A stretch of 52,738 nt of DNA from Shinella sp. WSJ-2 (GTDB taxonomy: Bacteria > Pseudomonadota > Alphaproteobacteria > Rhizobiales > Rhizobiaceae): NCBI RefSeq assembly GCF_003432075.1, contig NZ_QWBU01000020.1:1-52738 (forward strand), given 5' to 3'. Below, piece by piece: positions 1-8,621 of the stretch (within the stretch, counting starts at the first letter, position 1; the number at the start of each line of letters is the position of its first letter). The notes below the pieces were generated by a model. It was not told the origin of the DNA. It saw only the letters and a program-made list of their open reading frames with translations, and did no database searches. The position numbers and the translations under genes were made by a program.

Positions 1-67
1 GCTCAGTAACGCCATGTCAATCACTCCACAGCCCTCGCTGAAAACTCGCGAGGGACGGTTGAAACAT

Positions 68-124
68 GGGTCAATTCTCAATGGAAATATCGGGCTATGC
101 CGGGTCAGTTCTCAGTGGCAATCA
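68..124. repeat. Pair of direct repeats resembling an IS21-type end
   Basis: Two imperfect direct copies of a roughly 20-base unit of the form GGGTCA(A/G)TTCTCA(A/G)TGG begin at 68 and 102. Repeated transposase-binding units of this general look occur at the ends of IS21-family elements. No istA or istB gene is visible in the window, so this would be a remnant or the edge of an element lying to the left. The family assignment is from memory of such ends and is tentative. Confidence 0.35.
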
Positions 125-173
125 ACAAACAACTTCTTTAATCTCATCGGACATCTCGGCCCTCCAACGCTTG

Positions 174-204
174 GCGTAATATGCAGTGAAACTGTATATT
201 ACGC
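174..204. repeat. Strong 13-bp hairpin
   Basis: The arms GCGTAATATGCAG and CTGTATATTACGC pair over 13 positions, with one G-T wobble, around a five-base TGAAA loop. No poly-T tract follows on either strand, so it is not an obvious terminator. It lies about 50 bases from the paired IS-like repeats and could belong to a mobile-element end or be an operator. Confidence 0.5.
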
Positions 205-954
205 TCTAGGCTACCTTCGGTGCTTTTGCAACCAGCCTCGATGCTTCCTGCCCACCAGTCTGTACCACGTCCCCAGAGCAAAAGTATCTTCGCTCGCGCA
301 GGTCCTGCGACGATCCGCTTTCTGCGATGGGAACACATGGGGACACAGTGAAAGGCGGTTTGCGCTTCGGGTTAGAACCCGAGCTAACCATGAGAAGCTC
401 GACACCGCGATCGGGGCATTTGAGAACCTTCGTCAGCAGATTTCGCGTCGCGATGGACCGGGTCTTGGATGATGTCTTCTGGCCACAGGATTGGTCTTGA
501 CGTCCGACCGCCGTCTCCGATTCGATCGCGCTGGACGCGAAAGATCTGGCTCCGGGGTCCGGCACCCTGTTTCCATGCGCATCGAAGACGCGCTGGCTGG
601 AATTCCAAGGGCATAGACGGTCGAGACACGCCTTTTTCACACCGCGCTAGCGCTGGTGTGGGGTCGAGATTGCGATCATCCACCCGTCCTCTGCCACCGA
701 CAACCAAGTCAGAGGAGTAGTCGTCCGGCCGTACGCGCAATTCATCGACGCCGGCTTTCTGGCTATCCGCCGCAGCAATGGAGCGGACAATCAGCTCGCG
801 AAACGCTTCATTGCTGGTTTCTGGGAGTATCACGAAGCGCTGCTCCGAGAAGCAATGACGTCGTGAAACATATTGCGCCGAGTTATTTCCCCGCAGGTGC
901 AAAATCCGCAGGTACCAAATCCAGGGCTGAGAACACAGAGATTTGTAAAGTCAC
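205..954. other. Stretch without a recognisable gene
   Basis: Open frames of 60 to 170 codons exist on both strands (the longest is 384-902 on minus), but none shows a recognisable domain, a convincing ribosome-binding site or a sensible neighbour. Several frames overlap one another. The stretch is best read as decayed or non-coding accessory DNA next to the IS-like repeats. A degenerate gene on the minus strand cannot be excluded. Confidence 0.4.
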
Positions 955-1371
955 TCAGCGGTCCTTGAATGATCTGAGAATATCGATCAAACGCGGCGCC
1001 ATCTCGCGGATTTCGGTCAGGTGAATGGCGCTCAGCTGCTCGAGGACGGCGTCTGCCTTTTGCGTCAGCGCCAGGGTCTGCCGTCGGCGGTCGGCAGGGT
1101 CGACTTGCCGGATCACGTAGCCGGCGGCCACAAGGCGGCCGACCAGTTCCGTCGAGGAATGCGGCGCGATCATCAGCCGCTCAGCAAGCTTGCCGACCGT
1201 CATCGCCTCCCCTCCGCCATGGCCCCGGATTGCCAACAGCGCCTGATGCTGCTGGGCCGGGAGCCCTTCCTGTTGGGCGGCCGACGTGCTGAAATCCATG
1301 AAACGGCGGAGCGTGTAGCGTAAATTGGAGAGCGCCTCGTAATCGGCATCGCTCAGCTTGTCTCTCGCCAT
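955..1371 (-). CDS. MarR-family transcriptional regulator
   Basis: A 138-residue protein with the MarR fold: an N-terminal dimerisation helix, then a winged helix-turn-helix around residues 50-100. The wing carries the family signature DPADRRRQTLALT, and a C-terminal helical dimer arm follows. I chose the ATG at 1371 over a GTG at 1380 because a GGGAG motif lies 8 bases before it. It is divergent from the ClC channel gene, and an imperfect palindrome at 1488-1509 lies between them, so it probably controls itself and the channel. The ligand is unknown. The family call is firm; the target is inferred. Confidence 0.9.
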   Translation of the reverse strand: MARDKLSDADYEALSNLRYTLRRFMDFSTSAAQQEGLPAQQHQALLAIRGHGGGEAMTVGKLAERLMIAPHSSTELVGRLVAAGYVIRQVDPADRRRQTLALTQKADAVLEQLSAIHLTEIREMAPRLIDILRSFKDR

Positions 1372-1487
1372 TTTCCGCACTCCCGCATTCCGCAGCCGTC
1401 GCGATTTGGCAGCGGTTTATCCGCCTTAACGCACGAGAGAGCGGCCGACTAGGGCGATCTGCACCCTTCGCCGACTGGCATGTTGAT

Positions 1488-1509
1488 TTATGTCGCATTA
1501 CGATATATC
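1488..1509. promoter_or_regulatory. Candidate MarR operator before the ClC gene
   Basis: The site reads TTATGTC, then GCATTAC, then GATATATC, an imperfect inverted repeat 15 bases before the ClC start. Seventeen of its 22 positions match a second site at 3686-3708 in front of an orphan gene. The size and symmetry fit MarR-family operators. That the adjacent MarR protein binds it is inference. Confidence 0.55.
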
Positions 1510-1523
1510 TGCGGCTACCTCAT

Positions 1524-3350
1524 ATGACAGAAATGGACGATGCCATGCAGCAGACGAAGCCGCACCACCGGCCGCACGACTTTACCGGAGGCCTCGCCCG
1601 CCGCGAGGCCGGTGACTTCACGACCGACCGGCGCGTGCTGGCGCTGATCGGCATGGCCCTGATCGTCGGCACCGGCGGGGCGCTGGCGGCCAAGCTGCTG
1701 GTGAACCTGATCGCCCTCGTCACCAACCTCGTCTGGTTCGGCACGCTGAGCCTGGCGGCCTCCTCTCCGGCCGATGCGCCGCGCTCGCTGTGGATGGTCG
1801 CCACCCCGGTTATCGGTGGCCTCGTCATCGGCCTCATGGCGCGGTTCGGCTCGGAAAAAATCCGCGGCCACGGCATTCCCGAAGCCATCGAGGCAATCCT
1901 CATCGGTGGAAGCCGCATGTCGCCGAAAGTCGCCATTCTGAAGCCCCTGTCCTCGGCGATTTCCATCGGCACCGGCGGGCCGTTCGGCGCGGAAGGGCCG
2001 ATCATCATGACCGGCGGAGCCATTGGATCGCTCTTTGCCCAGTTCTTCCACCTGAGCGCTGCCGAGCGCAAGACGCTGCTCGTGGCCGGGGCCGCCGCCG
2101 GCATGACCGCGATCTTCGGCTCGCCGATCGCCGCCGTGACGCTTGCCGTCGAACTGCTGCTGTTCGAATGGAAGCCGCGCAGCTTCATCCCCGTCGCCCT
2201 TGCCGCCTGTGTTTCGGCTTGCTGGCGTCCCTTTCTGTTCGAGGCGGGTGCACTCTTTCCAAAACAGTTCCACATGGACCTGCCCTGGTGGGGTATCGGC
2301 CTCTGCGCCGTCATAGGCATCATCGCCGGCCTGCAATCCGGTCTGCTCACCACGCTGCTCTATCGCATCGAGGACGCCTTCGAGGCCTTGCCGATCCACT
2401 GGATGTGGTGCCCGGCGATCGGCGGCCTTGCCGTCGGGCTGGGCGGCCTGATCGAGCCGCGCGCGCTCGGCGTCGGTTACGACATCATCGACGGCCTGCT
2501 GAACAACAGCATGCTGCCGCAGGCCGTGCTGATAATCCTGCTGGTGAAGGCTGCGATCTGGTTGATCTCGCTGTCATCTGGCACATCGGGCGGCGTGCTT
2601 GCGCCGCTGCTCATTCTCGGCGGCGCGCTCGGCTGGCTGGTCGGCCTCGTTTTTCCCGGCGACCCCGGTTTCTGGGCCCTCATCGGCATGGCCGCGATGA
2701 TGGGTGGCACGATGCGCGCGCCGCTGACCGGCACCTTCTTTGCCGTGGAACTCACTGGGGACGTTTCGACCCTGCTGCCGCTGCTCGCTGCGACCATTTC
2801 CGCCTATGCGGTGACGGTACTTCTCCTGCGCCGGTCGATCCTGACGGAGAAGATCGCCCGGCGCGGCCAGCACATCACCCGCGAATACGGCATCGATCCC
2901 TTCGAATATACCCGCGCCTGCGACATCATGATCGCAACGGTAGACACGCTTCCCGCCGAGATGCGCGTCGGCGATGCCTCCGCCTTCTTCGCCACCACCG
3001 AACGGACGCACCGCATCTATCCCGTCATCGACGGATCAGGCTGCTTGAAGGGGGTCGTCTCGCGCGGCGATGCCCTGCGCTGGCAACAGGACCCGGCACT
3101 CGCCGATCAAAGCCTCGATGAGCGTGTCTCCGACACCTCGGTGCCTGTCGCTCATCCGGAAGACACGATCGGCTATGTCGCCGACCTCATGCTCGCCACC
3201 GATGTCGGTCGCATCCCCGTCGTCGATCCTGAAACGGGCCGCCTGCTCGGCCTCGTCGCACGCAAGGACCTTCTGCGGCTTCGTCACGCGGCCAATGCCA
3301 GCGAGAATGAGCGTAAACCCTATCTCGGGGCTGGAAAGGCAAGCAGATGA
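1524..3350 (+). CDS. ClC-family chloride channel/antiporter with CBS domains
   Basis: A 608-residue inner-membrane protein. Residues 35-440 form the ClC transport core. The three selectivity-filter motifs are visible: GHGIPE at 115-120 (GSGIP position), GAEGP at 155-159 with the gating glutamate E157, and GTSGGVLAP near residue 353. A tandem CBS pair fills residues 458-595 and usually binds adenine nucleotides as a regulatory unit. His replaces Ser in the first filter motif, as in some bacterial ClC subfamilies. Whether it is a channel or a Cl-/H+ antiporter cannot be settled here. A second possible ATG lies at 1533. The divergent MarR gene and the operator at 1488-1509 suggest local control. 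Confidence 0.92.
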   Translation: MTEMDDAMQQTKPHHRPHDFTGGLARREAGDFTTDRRVLALIGMALIVGTGGALAAKLLVNLIALVTNLVWFGTLSLAASSPADAPRSLWMVATPVIGGLVIGLMARFGSEKIRGHGIPEAIEAILIGGSRMSPKVAILKPLSSAISIGTGGPFGAEGPIIMTGGAIGSLFAQFFHLSAAERKTLLVAGAAAGMTAIFGSPIAAVTLAVELLLFEWKPRSFIPVALAACVSACWRPFLFEAGALFPKQFHMDLPWWGIGLCAVIGIIAGLQSGLLTTLLYRIEDAFEALPIHWMWCPAIGGLAVGLGGLIEPRALGVGYDIIDGLLNNSMLPQAVLIILLVKAAIWLISLSSGTSGGVLAPLLILGGALGWLVGLVFPGDPGFWALIGMAAMMGGTMRAPLTGTFFAVELTGDVSTLLPLLAATISAYAVTVLLLRRSILTEKIARRGQHITREYGIDPFEYTRACDIMIATVDTLPAEMRVGDASAFFATTERTHRIYPVIDGSGCLKGVVSRGDALRWQQDPALADQSLDERVSDTSVPVAHPEDTIGYVADLMLATDVGRIPVVDPETGRLLGLVARKDLLRLRHAANASENERKPYLGAGKASR

Positions 3351-3371
3351 AGCAGATGTGATCCCTTTCGG

Positions 3372-3655
3372 CTAAAGCTGAGCCGTACCGGCTTTGAAGA
3401 TCGCATCGACACGCGCGATCCACGAGCAGGCATGATCGAACAGGAGCGCAAAATCGTAACGCCACTCCAGAAGGCGCAACTGCCATGTCCTATCGTCGAA
3501 AGCTGAGAAACGGTCATCGAGCTTCTGTTTTAAAGCGAGGAGTTCCCCAATTGCGGCGTAGCGGCTTCCTGGTCCGCCGTATGAGACGAAGCGGCCTGGA
3601 GTTGTTGATCCAGTTCGAGAAGTTCGACTTTCAACTTTGCGAAATCTGGAGACAT
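3372..3655 (-). pseudogene. Frameshifted small orphan gene
   Basis: Starting at ATG 3655, preceded by GAGGA, the frame encodes a helical Leu/Gln/Glu-rich N-terminus (MSPDFAKLKVELLELDQQLQ) and stops after 41 codons. From about 3540 another frame continues with a coherent sequence (ELLALKQKLDDRFSAFDD..., then WRYDFALLFDHACSW) to a stop at 3372. The 284-base span is not a multiple of three, so one indel would join the two halves into a protein of about 94 residues, probably part coiled coil. I do not recognise the family. A MarR-type site lies 31 bases upstream. The frameshift could be real or a sequencing error. Confidence 0.45.
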
Positions 3656-3685
3656 CGCGTCAGTCCTCAATTACGCCTGGATAAA

Positions 3686-3708
3686 TTATATCACATAACG
3701 ATATAATC
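3686..3708. promoter_or_regulatory. Second copy of the MarR-type operator
   Basis: A perfect 7-base inverted repeat, TTATATC and GATATAA, with a 7-base spacer. It matches the site before the ClC gene at 17 of 22 positions. It lies 31 bases upstream of the orphan gene that starts at 3655 on minus, so both sides of the ClC locus may answer to the same MarR regulator. Confidence 0.55.
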
Positions 3709-3898
3709 TCAGGATCGTTCGTGAAATTCTTGTTGCATAGACGGCGAGACATTGAGCTTCATGCTACGATACACGGACGGCAGAGCGGCTTTCACCGAGC
3801 GGCATGGCCGCAGGTGTTCTCAAGATGGAGTGGTGCGACCGCTGCAGGCCGGCAATCAAACAGTGAATCCTACCCTGCGTGGCGGGGAAAGGAAGAGA

Positions 3899-4102
3899 TC
3901 ACATTTGAAACGCTTGAGCGACTGGCCGACTGATCGGCAAACCTAAGCCTACGCCACTCGACACGGCATCGTTGCCCCTGAAGAATGGAGTGAGAATGGT
4001 ATCGCTATGCTCTGCTGCGATGCTACGGACTTTACCCTCGATATGGGGCTCATAAGTCGCACCTCGCTTCGAACTTGAAGCGAGCACTTCCAGCGGCATC
4101 AT
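3899..4102 (-). pseudogene. Remnant of a sensor histidine kinase C-terminus
   Basis: The last 35 residues of this frame read like the end of a HATPase_c domain: a PFFRGNDAV stretch (F-box region), then SSGVGLGLPISRPVAQAF, the G2 box GxGLGL with its following helix. Nothing upstream encodes the H-box, N-box or G1 box, and the frame ends soon after the G2 helix. It is therefore a decayed fragment. The similarity is short, so confidence is limited. Confidence 0.4.
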
Positions 4103-4144
4103 TAGGGTAACGTCGGAACTGCGGCACTCACCACAATATAGTAT

Positions 4145-4834
4145 CTAGGGCTCCAAGCCCGCGCACCGGGCTGTGTTTCGAATGTGGGTTTCCATTTGCA
4201 ACCGAGCGCCCACCGGATCGTTTGCGCTCAGCGCCGCGATTATGCGGCGATGCTCTGCAATGGATTCACGCATGCGAGCGGGATCAGTTATAGGAATGGG
4301 TTGTCGTTGCGTCGCTGTCAACTGATCGCGTACCGTCTGGTAGAGTGCACGCAGCATGGCGTTGCTGCAGGCCGATGCGATGATCGCATGGAATTCCAGG
4401 TCGGCTTCGACGTTGGCCAATAGATCCTGCTGCGCCCAGCCTTGCTCCATCTGCTGGGTCATTTTTTCCATCTGATCCAGTTGATTTGCCATCAGCCGCC
4501 CTGCTGCAAGACTAGCCATCTGCCCTTCCAACATGATCCGGGTCTGGAACACGTCGAAAACCGAATAGCTGTCGGAGTAACGCCAGGGCCCCATGTGATT
4601 GGAAGCGGACGGCGGACCACCGGAGACGAATGTTCCCCGTCCCGCCTCGGTCTTCAGCAAACCAAGGGTTTCGAGCGTCAGCAAAGCCTCCCGCAGCGAG
4701 GCACGACTGATACCGAATTTTTGCGAGAATTCACGCTGCGAGGGAATTTTCTCTCCCGGCTTGAGGCTGCCGCCCTGAATCATACTCTGGATTTCGCGGG
4801 CGACGGATTGGGGCAGCAGGGTCTTGTTTAGCAT
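4145..4834 (-). CDS. GntR/FadR-family transcriptional regulator
   Basis: A 229-residue regulator with an N-terminal winged helix-turn-helix (residues 1-75; GEKIPSQREFSQKFGISRASLREALLTLE contains the GntR recognition helix) and a C-terminal all-helical FCD domain (about 95-225) of the kind that binds small carboxylates, often with a metal. The start at 4834 is preferred because the GntR helix 1 begins there; the frame stays open further upstream without homology. It is divergent from a transporter/hydantoinase operon, with a palindrome at 4951-4981 between them, so it likely represses or induces that operon. The effector is unknown but may be the transported compound. Confidence 0.92.
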   Translation of the reverse strand: MLNKTLLPQSVAREIQSMIQGGSLKPGEKIPSQREFSQKFGISRASLREALLTLETLGLLKTEAGRGTFVSGGPPSASNHMGPWRYSDSYSVFDVFQTRIMLEGQMASLAAGRLMANQLDQMEKMTQQMEQGWAQQDLLANVEADLEFHAIIASACSNAMLRALYQTVRDQLTATQRQPIPITDPARMRESIAEHRRIIAALSANDPVGARLQMETHIRNTARCAGLEP

Positions 4835-4950
4835 TGTACGTCTTCCATCTCCCCTGCGATACTCCCGTCCCTGGTCGTCGGAAGGACAATCTCGCATCAA
4901 GTCTATTTTATCCAGACCGTCCCTTGCAATTGCCAAACAGGCGTGCTTCC

Positions 4951-4981
4951 TTGGTCCTACTGGTCTGACCAGTTAGACCAA
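4951..4981. promoter_or_regulatory. Nested palindromic GntR operator
   Basis: A perfect 15-base palindrome ACTGGTCTGACCAGT (4959-4973) sits inside a larger one. Outer arms TTGGTC (4951-4956) and GACCAA (4976-4981) are placed symmetrically about the same centre, with only two mismatched pairs over 31 bases. The TGGTC-N-GACCA core matches the FadR-subfamily operator pattern. It lies 39 bases before the substrate-binding protein start and about 117 before the regulator start. Confidence 0.75.
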
Positions 4982-5019
4982 GCGTAGCCGTTTCATTGCC
5001 AAAAAATCAAGGGGAACCT

Positions 5020-5820
5020 ATGAAAGCGCTTACACTCTTTACTTCGACGACCGCCTCCGCTCTGCTTGCCGCGGCAGCGTTCATCACCCCCGCCATAGCC
5101 GCCGACCTTACCGTCGGCGCCAATATCGGCAACGTTCCGTGGGAATTCCAGAATGCGTCAGGCGAAACCGTCGGTTTCGAAATTGACCTGATAAACGAGG
5201 TCGGCAAGCGGCTGGGCAAGTCGGTTGAGTTCGTCAACGTCCCGTTCAATGGCCTGTTTTCGGCCGTCCAATCCGGCCGCATCAATATGGCGGTATCGTC
5301 CATCACTATCACCGACAAACGGCTGCAGTCCGTAACCTTCGCGCAGCCCTACTACGACAGCGACCAGTCCTTGACGGTGACGGCAGCCAGCGGGATTACA
5401 GGGCTTTCGGGCATGGAAGGCAAGGTCGTGGGTGTCGACACCGGCTCGACGGGCGACATGTGGGCCACCAACAACGGTTCGCAATACAAGTTCGGCGAAA
5501 TCCGCAAGTTTGAAGGCCTGTCGCCCGCCATGCTCGACCTCGTTGCCGGTCGCATCGACGGCTACATCAGCGATATCCCAGCGCTGCTCTACTACGTCAA
5601 GGATAAGCCGGACCTCAAGGTAGTCGAACGTATCCCTACCGGCGAGAAATATTCGGTCATGTTCAACAAAGACGACCCGCTGGCCAAGGAGGTCAACGAC
5701 GTGATCTCGACGCTGAAGAAGGAAGGTTTCGTCGCCAAGCTGCATGAAACCTGGTTCGGCGCCAAGGCCGAGGACACCACCTCGACTGTCATGGTGATGG
5801 ACATGCCGGTCGGCAAGTAA
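5020..5820 (+). CDS. ABC transporter substrate-binding protein, family 3
   Basis: A 266-residue periplasmic binding protein. Residues 1-27 are a Sec signal peptide ending in AIAA. The mature part is a family 3 SBP: VGFEIDLINEVGKRLGKSVEFVNV is the family signature, followed by the two-lobed fold with the GVDTGSTGDMW segment. The ATG at 5020 follows AAGGGGAA and starts the signal peptide. It is the first gene of an operon with a permease, an ATPase, a class V PLP enzyme and a hydantoinase. The substrate is probably an amino acid or a cyclic ureide, but the sequence does not define it. Confidence 0.9.
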   Translation: MKALTLFTSTTASALLAAAAFITPAIAADLTVGANIGNVPWEFQNASGETVGFEIDLINEVGKRLGKSVEFVNVPFNGLFSAVQSGRINMAVSSITITDKRLQSVTFAQPYYDSDQSLTVTAASGITGLSGMEGKVVGVDTGSTGDMWATNNGSQYKFGEIRKFEGLSPAMLDLVAGRIDGYISDIPALLYYVKDKPDLKVVERIPTGEKYSVMFNKDDPLAKEVNDVISTLKKEGFVAKLHETWFGAKAEDTTSTVMVMDMPVGK

Positions 5821-5888
5821 GCCACGCCTCCTCGTGACGGCGGCACGCTGGTGTCGTCGTCAACTCCACAGCGACAGCCGGTGGCTCC

Positions 5889-6563
5889 ATGAATCTGGTC
5901 AATACCTTCTTCAATATTCCCATCCTGATCGACACATTCCCGCTTCTGCTATCGGGATTGCTCGTCACACTGGAGATTGGCGTCACCAGCATTGTTGCCG
6001 GTCTCGCCGGCGGATTGTTCCTCGCTCTGGTCAGGCTTTATGGACCGGGCCCGGTGCCATTCCTCTCCAAGATCTACATCGACATCTTCCGCTCGATCCC
6101 GCTTCTGGTGCTGTTGATCATCGTATACTACGCCCTGCCCTTTGTCGGCATCCGTTTCTCGCCCTTCGTCTCCGCAGTCGTTGCGCTCACGCTTGTCTCT
6201 GCCGCATACACCGCGGAAATTTTCCGCGCGGGTATCGAGGCCATCCCACACGGGCAGTTCGAAGCTTCGCAGGCGCTGGGGCTCTCTGGCCGCCACATGA
6301 TGGTCGACGTCATCCTGCCCCAGGCGATCAAGATCGTCATTCCGCCGTTGACGAACAATTGCATCAACGTCCTGAAGGATACGGCCCTAGCCTCCGTCGT
6401 CGCCATGCCCGATCTCCTTAAGCAGGCGACCCAGGCGCAGGCGCTGGCTGCCAACCCCACGCCCCTGATCGGCGCGGCGCTGATCTATGTCGCCTTGCTC
6501 TGGCCGCTGGTCGCCATCGTCGCGCGACTGGAAAAACGTTTCGGCAAGGACAAACGCCCATGA
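5889..6563 (+). CDS. Polar amino acid-type ABC transporter permease
   Basis: A 224-residue inner-membrane protein of the HisM/GlnP type with about five transmembrane helices. The cytoplasmic EAA loop, which docks the ATPase, is visible as [18 protein letters not shown] near residues 117-134. It follows the binding protein by 68 bases and overlaps the ATPase gene by four bases (ATGA). Only one permease gene is present where many systems have two, so it would act as a homodimer. Confidence 0.92.
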   Translation: MNLVNTFFNIPILIDTFPLLLSGLLVTLEIGVTSIVAGLAGGLFLALVRLYGPGPVPFLSKIYIDIFRSIPLLVLLIIVYYALPFVGIRFSPFVSAVVALTLVSAAYTAEIFRAGIEAIPHGQFEASQALGLSGRHMMVDVILPQAIKIVIPPLTNNCINVLKDTALASVVAMPDLLKQATQAQALAANPTPLIGAALIYVALLWPLVAIVARLEKRFGKDKRP

Positions 6564-7297
6564 CCCCCCTCATCAAGATCAGCAATCTAAAAAAAGCCTA
6601 CGGCGCTTTCACTGTCCTGCACGGCATCGATCTCGATATATCGGAGGGCGAAGTTGTCTGCGTCATTGGTCCCTCCGGGTCTGGAAAATCAACGCTGATA
6701 CGCTGCATCAACCGCCTGGAGGCTTTTTCCGACGAGAGCAGTATCATCGTGGACGGCGTTACCGTCGGCCCTGGCAAAGCGCTGGCGAAGGTGCGTGCCG
6801 AAGTCGGCATGGTTTTTCAGTCATTCAATCTCTTCCCACATCTGACCGTGCTGAAGAACGTTATGCTGGCACCAATGCGGGTGCGCGGTGCAAAACCGGC
6901 GGAAGCTGAGCGCAAGGCCCGAGACCTGCTAACCCGGGTCGGGATCGCGACACAGGCCGAAAAGTATCCGGGCAAGCTTTCCGGCGGCCAGCAACAGCGC
7001 GTCGCAATCGCCCGCGCATTGGCGATGGAACCCAAGGTCATGCTTTTTGATGAGCCGACCTCCGCACTCGATCCGGAAATGGTCGGTGAGGTGCTGGACG
7101 TGATGAAGACCCTCGCCGGCACCGGCGTGACCATGGTCGTCGTCACCCACGAAATGGGTTTTGCCCGCCAGGTGGCCGATCGGGTCATCTTCATGGACGG
7201 CGGCCGCATCGTCGAGCAGGGCACGCCCTCCGAAATCTTCGACAATCCCAGAGAAGACCGGACGCGCAGCTTCCTGCGCTCGGTTCTCGATCACTGA
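6560..7297 (+). CDS. Amino acid-type ABC transporter ATPase
   Basis: A 245-residue ABC ATPase of the GlnQ/HisP type. Walker [10 protein letters not shown] is at 37-45, the Q-loop at [10 protein letters not shown], the signature LSGGQQQR near 139-146, Walker [14 protein letters not shown] near 160-172, and the switch His in VVTHEMGF. Its start overlaps the permease stop, which shows translational coupling. It energises uptake of the ligand bound by the product of the first gene of the operon. Confidence 0.94.
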   Translation: MTPLIKISNLKKAYGAFTVLHGIDLDISEGEVVCVIGPSGSGKSTLIRCINRLEAFSDESSIIVDGVTVGPGKALAKVRAEVGMVFQSFNLFPHLTVLKNVMLAPMRVRGAKPAEAERKARDLLTRVGIATQAEKYPGKLSGGQQQRVAIARALAMEPKVMLFDEPTSALDPEMVGEVLDVMKTLAGTGVTMVVVTHEMGFARQVADRVIFMDGGRIVEQGTPSEIFDNPREDRTRSFLRSVLDH

Positions 7298-7322
7298 ATA
7301 CAAATTGGGTCTGGAGGACCAT

Positions 7323-8603
7323 ATGCCGAACCAAAATACATCCGCAAAAGCGGCACTCGACCTCGATTTCGTCCGCAGCCAGTTTCCCGGCCTGTCCCAT
7401 GGCTGGACATTTTTCGACAATGCCGGCGGGTCACAGATCCTGAAGCGGGCGGTTGAACGGATCAATACCTTCCTCTATGACAAGAATGTCCAGATCGGCG
7501 GAAGCTACGAGGTTTCGCAGGCAGCCGCAAAGGCACTCTACGAGGCCCGCACCGCGGCCATGCATCTCGTAAACGCGTCACGGCCGGAAGAAATCGTCTT
7601 TGGCAACTCGACGACGGCACTCTTGCAGAACCTCGCCCGCGCGATGGTGAGCCAGCTTGCACGGGGCGACGAGATTATCATTACGATCGCCGATCATGAA
7701 TCGAACATCGGTCCGTGGGACAGGCTGCGTGACGCCGGCATCGTCATCAAGACGTGGCCGCTCAACAAGGACACGTACACGCTAGACCTTGTCGACCTTG
7801 AACCGCTGATGTCGGTCCGCACCAAGCTCGTCTGCGTCACCCACGTTTCCAATATTCTCGGTTCGATCAATCCGGTGCGCGAAATCGCGGATTTCGTTCA
7901 CGCACGGGGCGCACGCATCTGTGTAGATGCCGTCGCCTATGCGCCGCATCGCGTGGTGGACGTTCAGGCCTTCGACGTCGATTACTACGTCTTCAGCCTC
8001 TACAAGACCTACGGTCCGCACTATGCGCTGATGTACGGCAAGTATGACCATCTGCTGGAACTGGATACGCTCTATCACTATTTCTACGGCAAGGACAAAG
8101 TGCCGGGCAAACTGGAACCCGGCAATCCGAACTACGAACTTGCCTACGCCACCTGCGGCATTGTCGACTACCTTACCGAAATCGGGGAAATGGCCGGCGA
8201 AACCGGTTCCACCCGCGAGAAGATCGTTGCGGCTTATGGTGCGATCACGGCGCAGGAAAACGAACTTGTCGATCGACTGCTAACCTATCTGCGTGGCCGC
8301 AATGACTGCCGTATTATCGGTCATAGCGCCAACCGTGACGGCACGCGCATTCCGACGGTCAGCTTTGTCTTCGACGGCCGGGATTCTGCGGAAATCTGCA
8401 AGGCAATGGACGTACACCGGATCGCAATCCGGTTCGGCGATTTTCACTCGCGCCGCCTGGCGGAGTACCTCGATCTCACCGAGAACAATGGCATGGTCCG
8501 GGTCTCGATGGTTCACTACAACACGATCGATGAAATCGACCGGATGACGAAGGCGCTGGATACGATCCTCGCATCGTCCGCCGGCTCCGCGACTGCCGCC
8601 TGA
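7323..8603 (+). CDS. Cysteine desulfurase-like class V PLP enzyme
   Basis: A 426-residue fold-type I PLP protein of the class V aminotransferase/NifS superfamily. The PLP lysine is K228 in FSLYKTYGPH, the PLP-ring partner D202 in ICVDAVAYAPH, and the cofactor-stacking histidine H125 in ADHESN. The substrate is bound near the N-terminal FFDNAGGS loop. The ATG at 7323 has GGAGG just upstream; an earlier in-frame start at 7161 lies inside the ATPase gene and is rejected. It resembles the VC1184-like cysteine desulfurase-like group, whose activity is poorly defined. The neighbouring hydantoinase suggests a catabolic rather than Fe-S role. Confidence 0.85.
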   Translation: MPNQNTSAKAALDLDFVRSQFPGLSHGWTFFDNAGGSQILKRAVERINTFLYDKNVQIGGSYEVSQAAAKALYEARTAAMHLVNASRPEEIVFGNSTTALLQNLARAMVSQLARGDEIIITIADHESNIGPWDRLRDAGIVIKTWPLNKDTYTLDLVDLEPLMSVRTKLVCVTHVSNILGSINPVREIADFVHARGARICVDAVAYAPHRVVDVQAFDVDYYVFSLYKTYGPHYALMYGKYDHLLELDTLYHYFYGKDKVPGKLEPGNPNYELAYATCGIVDYLTEIGEMAGETGSTREKIVAAYGAITAQENELVDRLLTYLRGRNDCRIIGHSANRDGTRIPTVSFVFDGRDSAEICKAMDVHRIAIRFGDFHSRRLAEYLDLTENNGMVRVSMVHYNTIDEIDRMTKALDTILASSAGSATAA

Positions 8604-8621
8604 GAACCGGAAGAGCGCAGC

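Noticed and set aside
384-902. 172-codon minus-strand frame near the left edge
   Set aside because: It overlaps other frames, has no recognisable domain or ribosome-binding site, and the protein is arginine-rich in the way of shadow frames in GC-rich DNA.
1515-2399. 294-codon frame antisense to the ClC gene
   Set aside because: Glu/Gln/Gly/Arg-rich shadow of a GC-rich coding sequence; the plus-strand protein has clear ClC motifs.
7161-7322. N-terminal extension of the class V PLP enzyme
   Set aside because: It lies inside the ATPase gene and is arginine/serine-rich; the ATG at 7323 has its own GGAGG motif.
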